From an uncultured Desulfobacterium sp. (GTDB lineage Bacteria; Desulfobacterota; Desulfobacteria; Desulfobacterales; Desulfobacteraceae), in NCBI GenBank assembly GCA_937124525.1, contig CAKZLA010000402.1, positions 1 to 27,900 on the forward strand: a DNA stretch of 27,900 nt. Direction: 5' to 3'. The notes under the pieces are model-generated. The model did no database searches and was not told where the DNA came from. It was given only the letters and a program-made list of their open reading frames with translations. Within the stretch, counting starts at the first letter, position 1. Each line of letters opens with the position of its first letter. Made by a program: the position numbers and the translations under genes. Shown here in pieces: positions 25,520 through 27,900 of this stretch.

Positions 25520-25601
25520 CCTCAAAAGTACTTTACACTTTCTTAGAGCATTCCCCATTTGCAGGGGCTTTTCTCCAAAATACTGTAAAGTACTTTTGAG
25601 G
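25520..25601. repeat. 18-bp perfect inverted repeat after pstS
   Basis: CCTCAAAAGTACTTTACA (25520-25537) is exactly complementary to 25584-25601. The 46-base loop contains CCCC/GGGG (about 25554-25568), and GCATTC (about 25548) pairs with GAATGC (about 25611) outside. It would form a strong mRNA stem just downstream of pstS; a processing or attenuation site, or a small mobile repeat, are both possible. Confidence 0.7.
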
Positions 25602-25689
25602 TCATATAGAGAATGCCAATTTTCACACACCCCACTGGATTCCCCATAATAATAATAATGATGATCATTTGAACCCGACAGGATAGGTG

Positions 25690-25713
25690 TTTACCCGCCA
25701 AGCCAGGGGTAAA
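25690..25713 (+). other. Second hairpin between pstS and pstC
   Basis: TTTACCC and GGGTAAA pair around a 10-base loop, followed by an A/T-rich but not T-only stretch. A short ATA/ATG triplet run lies at about 25646-25670. Together with the upstream repeat it may lower expression of pstCAB relative to pstS. No gene is supported in 25493-25818. Confidence 0.45.
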
Positions 25714-25818
25714 AATAAAATAGGGGGCTGGGGTGGCGCTGGTAACATTAGAAGCAAGACCCCAAAATAATGTCCTCCTCCATGGGAGTGCAACGCAACA
25801 CCACAGGGAGAAACTCCG

Positions 25819-26706
25819 TTGAAACGTCAACACATCGACAGCGGTGTAAAGTTCAGTTTTTTATTCATCGCACTGTTTTCCATCACCGCATTGTCACTGA
25901 TAATGGTATTCCTCTTCAAAGAGGGTCTTCCCATTTTAGAACATGTCTCCATCAAGGAGTTTGTCCTGGGAAAATACTGGTATCCAACGGATGACCCGGC
26001 GGATTTCGGCATACTGCCCTTGATTCTCGGATCTGTGTCTGTCACCCTGTTATCGGGCTTAATGGCCATTCCGCTTGGGATCATGACAGCCATCTATCTG
26101 GCTGAAATTGCCCCGGACAGGGTGGCGGAATTCGTAAAACCCATTGTGGAGTTGATGGCATCCATGCCCTCGGTGGTCATTGGTTTTTTCGGCATGGTGG
26201 TGGTGGCCCCCTTTATTCAAAAATTATTCAATATCCCGGTGGGCTTGAATATGTTCAATGCCTCCCTGATGCTGGCATTCATGGCCATTCCCACCATCTG
26301 CACCATTTCAGAGGATGCCATTTTTTCTGTGCCCACGGCATTGAAAGAGGCCTCCTTTGCCCTGGGAGCCACCCATTTTGAAACCATTTTCAAGGTGATT
26401 ATCCCAGCCTCCCTGTCCGGGATCTGCACCGCCGTGATCCTTGGGTTGTCCAGGGCCGTGGGGGAGACCATGGTGGTGCTCATGGCAGCTGGCGGGGCTG
26501 CCATGATACCGGGGTCCATCTTTGACCCGGTGCGTCCGTTGCCAGCCAGCATTGCCGCAGAAATGGCCGAAGCCCCCTTTGGGGGGGAACATTACCATGC
26601 ACTTTTTGCCATTGGTATTGTATTGTTTATATTTACATTCCTGTTTAATCTGATGGCTGATTTTATTTCCCACAGATTTCGACAGGTGGGAGAGGCATCT
26701 TTGTGA
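25819..26706 (+). CDS. pstC: Phosphate ABC transporter permease
   Basis: 295 residues with about six membrane spans. The EAA-like loop region includes EASFALGATHFETIFKVIIPASLSGICTAVILGLSRAVGETMVVLMAAGG, characteristic of PstC. It pairs with PstA in the membrane, driven by PstB. The start is TTG, 8 bases after AGGGAG; there is no better ATG upstream. Its stop overlaps the pstA start (GTGA). Confidence 0.92.
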   Translation: MKRQHIDSGVKFSFLFIALFSITALSLIMVFLFKEGLPILEHVSIKEFVLGKYWYPTDDPADFGILPLILGSVSVTLLSGLMAIPLGIMTAIYLAEIAPDRVAEFVKPIVELMASMPSVVIGFFGMVVVAPFIQKLFNIPVGLNMFNASLMLAFMAIPTICTISEDAIFSVPTALKEASFALGATHFETIFKVIIPASLSGICTAVILGLSRAVGETMVVLMAAGGAAMIPGSIFDPVRPLPASIAAEMAEAPFGGEHYHALFAIGIVLFIFTFLFNLMADFISHRFRQVGEASL

Positions 26707-27563
26707 TCATGAAAAAAAGACTCTTTCTACAAAAATTGTGGTTCACCCTCATCAAGATGGCAGCCTGGATTAATGGTGGCGCCCTGGCGGTGATGGTCTA
26801 TTTTATTGTATCCCGGGGATGGCGGGCCATTTCATGGGAATTTATCTCCCAGGCCCCCCGGGAATCCATGACCCAGGGGGGCATTCTTCCCTGTATCGTG
26901 GGAACCATTTCCCTGTGCTTTATCACCATCCTTGTGGCATTGCCCATTGGGGTGGCATCGGCCATTTATCTCAACGAATACGCCACCCAGGGGAAAATGG
27001 TCCGTCTCATTCGTCTGGGGATCAATAACTTGGCCGGGGTGCCTTCCATTGTCTTTGGCCTGTTTGGTCTGGCCTTTTTCTGTATTGTGCTTAAAATGGG
27101 GGTATCCATGGCCGCCGGCGGCTTGACCCTGGGGATCATGACCCTGCCGGTGATCATCGGCGCATCGGAGGAGGCCTTGAAAACGGTTCCAGATACCTAC
27201 CGGGAAGCCTCCTTGGCCATGGGGGCCACCCGGTGGCAGACCATTCGAAGAATCGTTCTTCCCATGGCCTTCCCCGGCATCATCACCGGATCCATACTGG
27301 GCTTGAGCCGGGCCGCCGGAGAGACCGCCCCCATCATGTACACCGGAGCTGTGTTTTTCACCCCGGATCTTCCCAGTTCCATTCTGGATGAAGTCATGGC
27401 ACTACCCTATCATATTTACGTACTGGCCACCGCAGGCACCCACATTGAAGCCACCCGGCCCCTTCAATATGGTACAGCCCTGGTATTGATTCTGCTGGTT
27501 TTTGGAATGAATCTGACCGCAATTATCATGAGATCAAAAATGAGAAAAAAGTTAAGGATATAG
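26703..27563 (+). CDS. pstA: Phosphate ABC transporter permease
   Basis: 286 residues with about six membrane spans. [35 protein letters not shown] and the EAA-type loop [50 protein letters not shown] identify PstA. The GTG at 26703 overlaps the pstC stop and lies 7 bases after GGGAGAGG; an ATG two codons later is 13 bases away and less likely. The stop is UAG at 27561; readthrough would add only seven codons. Confidence 0.92.
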   Translation: MIMKKRLFLQKLWFTLIKMAAWINGGALAVMVYFIVSRGWRAISWEFISQAPRESMTQGGILPCIVGTISLCFITILVALPIGVASAIYLNEYATQGKMVRLIRLGINNLAGVPSIVFGLFGLAFFCIVLKMGVSMAAGGLTLGIMTLPVIIGASEEALKTVPDTYREASLAMGATRWQTIRRIVLPMAFPGIITGSILGLSRAAGETAPIMYTGAVFFTPDLPSSILDEVMALPYHIYVLATAGTHIEATRPLQYGTALVLILLVFGMNLTAIIMRSKMRKKLRI

Positions 27564-27567
27564 TGCC

Positions 27568-27900
27568 ATGGAAAACAATACTAAAATGCACACCCGGAAT
27601 CTGGATTTCTTTTACGGTGAATTCCAGGCTCTTCATCATATTTCCATGGATTTTCTTGAAAAACGGGTGACGGCTCTGATTGGTCCGTCAGGCTGTGGAA
27701 AAAGCACCTATCTTAGATGTCTGAATCGCATGAATGATCTTATCTCCGGCACCCGTGTAAAGGGAAACGCCCTGCTGGACAGCATGGATATTTACGATCC
27801 AACCATTGATGTGGTGAACCTGAGACGACGGGTGGGCATGGTGTTTCAAAAACCCAACCCCTTTCCAAAATCCATTTTTGAAAACAGTGCCTATGGCCTG
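27568..27900 (+). CDS. pstB: Phosphate ABC transporter ATPase, partial
   Basis: The first 111 codons are visible and the window ends inside the gene. Walker [21 protein letters not shown] and the Q-loop region [23 protein letters not shown] are exact PstB hallmarks. It starts 4 bases after the pstA stop codon and supplies ATP hydrolysis for phosphate import. Confidence 0.95.
   Translation, partial: MENNTKMHTRNLDFFYGEFQALHHISMDFLEKRVTALIGPSGCGKSTYLRCLNRMNDLISGTRVKGNALLDSMDIYDPTIDVVNLRRRVGMVFQKPNPFPKSIFENSAYGL

Noticed and set aside
1..27900. CRISPR array, tRNA or rRNA genes
   Set aside because: No regularly spaced repeats and no tRNA or rRNA signature seen on reading the window by eye.

Overview
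The window looks like the chromosome of a methylotrophic, strictly anaerobic deltaproteobacterium, probably a sulfate reducer of the Desulfobacterium/Desulfobacula type. The evidence is the pyrrolysine-type methylamine methyltransferases with in-frame UAG codons, the corrinoid partner protein, a sigma-54 PAS activator and the general codon and gene style. The organism name is an inference; no rRNA or other marker is present.

Region 1 (about 1-13.8 kb) is a methylated-amine utilisation locus. A sigma-54 promoter drives mtbB (dimethylamine methyltransferase, Pyl349), followed by a class III aminotransferase and a CoA-acylating (methyl)malonate-semialdehyde dehydrogenase. After a terminator come a small ferritin-like protein and a PAS-PAS-PAS-AAA+-Fis sigma-54 activator. 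A second sigma-54 promoter drives mttB (trimethylamine methyltransferase, Pyl328), mttC (corrinoid protein), a BCCT betaine-type transporter and an MttB homologue that has isoleucine in place of pyrrolysine. Both promoters carry copies of the same 16-bp palindrome (consensus GAGTYGATAYYGACTC). In each case two copies lie exactly 121 bp apart and about 90-102 and 211-223 bp upstream of the -24 element. The locus therefore appears to be one regulon, most simply controlled by the activator encoded between the two operons.

Region 2 (about 14-19.9 kb) is a decayed defence island. It holds the C-terminal stub of a type III modification gene, an intact rhuM, the N-terminal stub of a type III restriction gene, a large PHP/SMC-like ATPase, and a Schlafen/AlbA-type ATP-binding protein. 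It ends in a 17-codon stub, probably of a restriction subunit, that runs directly into a 122-bp MITE-like element.

Region 3 (about 20-24.5 kb) is sbcD-sbcC, the Mre11/Rad50-type nuclease pair. Region 4 (24.5 kb to the end) is a Pho-box-controlled pstS-pstC-pstA-pstB phosphate transport operon, with an 18-bp perfect inverted repeat and another hairpin between pstS and pstC; pstB is cut by the window end.

The pyrrolysine genes (pylS, pylT, pylBCD), the corrinoid-activating ATPase (RamA-like) and the second-step methyltransferase to tetrahydrofolate are not in this window and must be encoded elsewhere if the system works.
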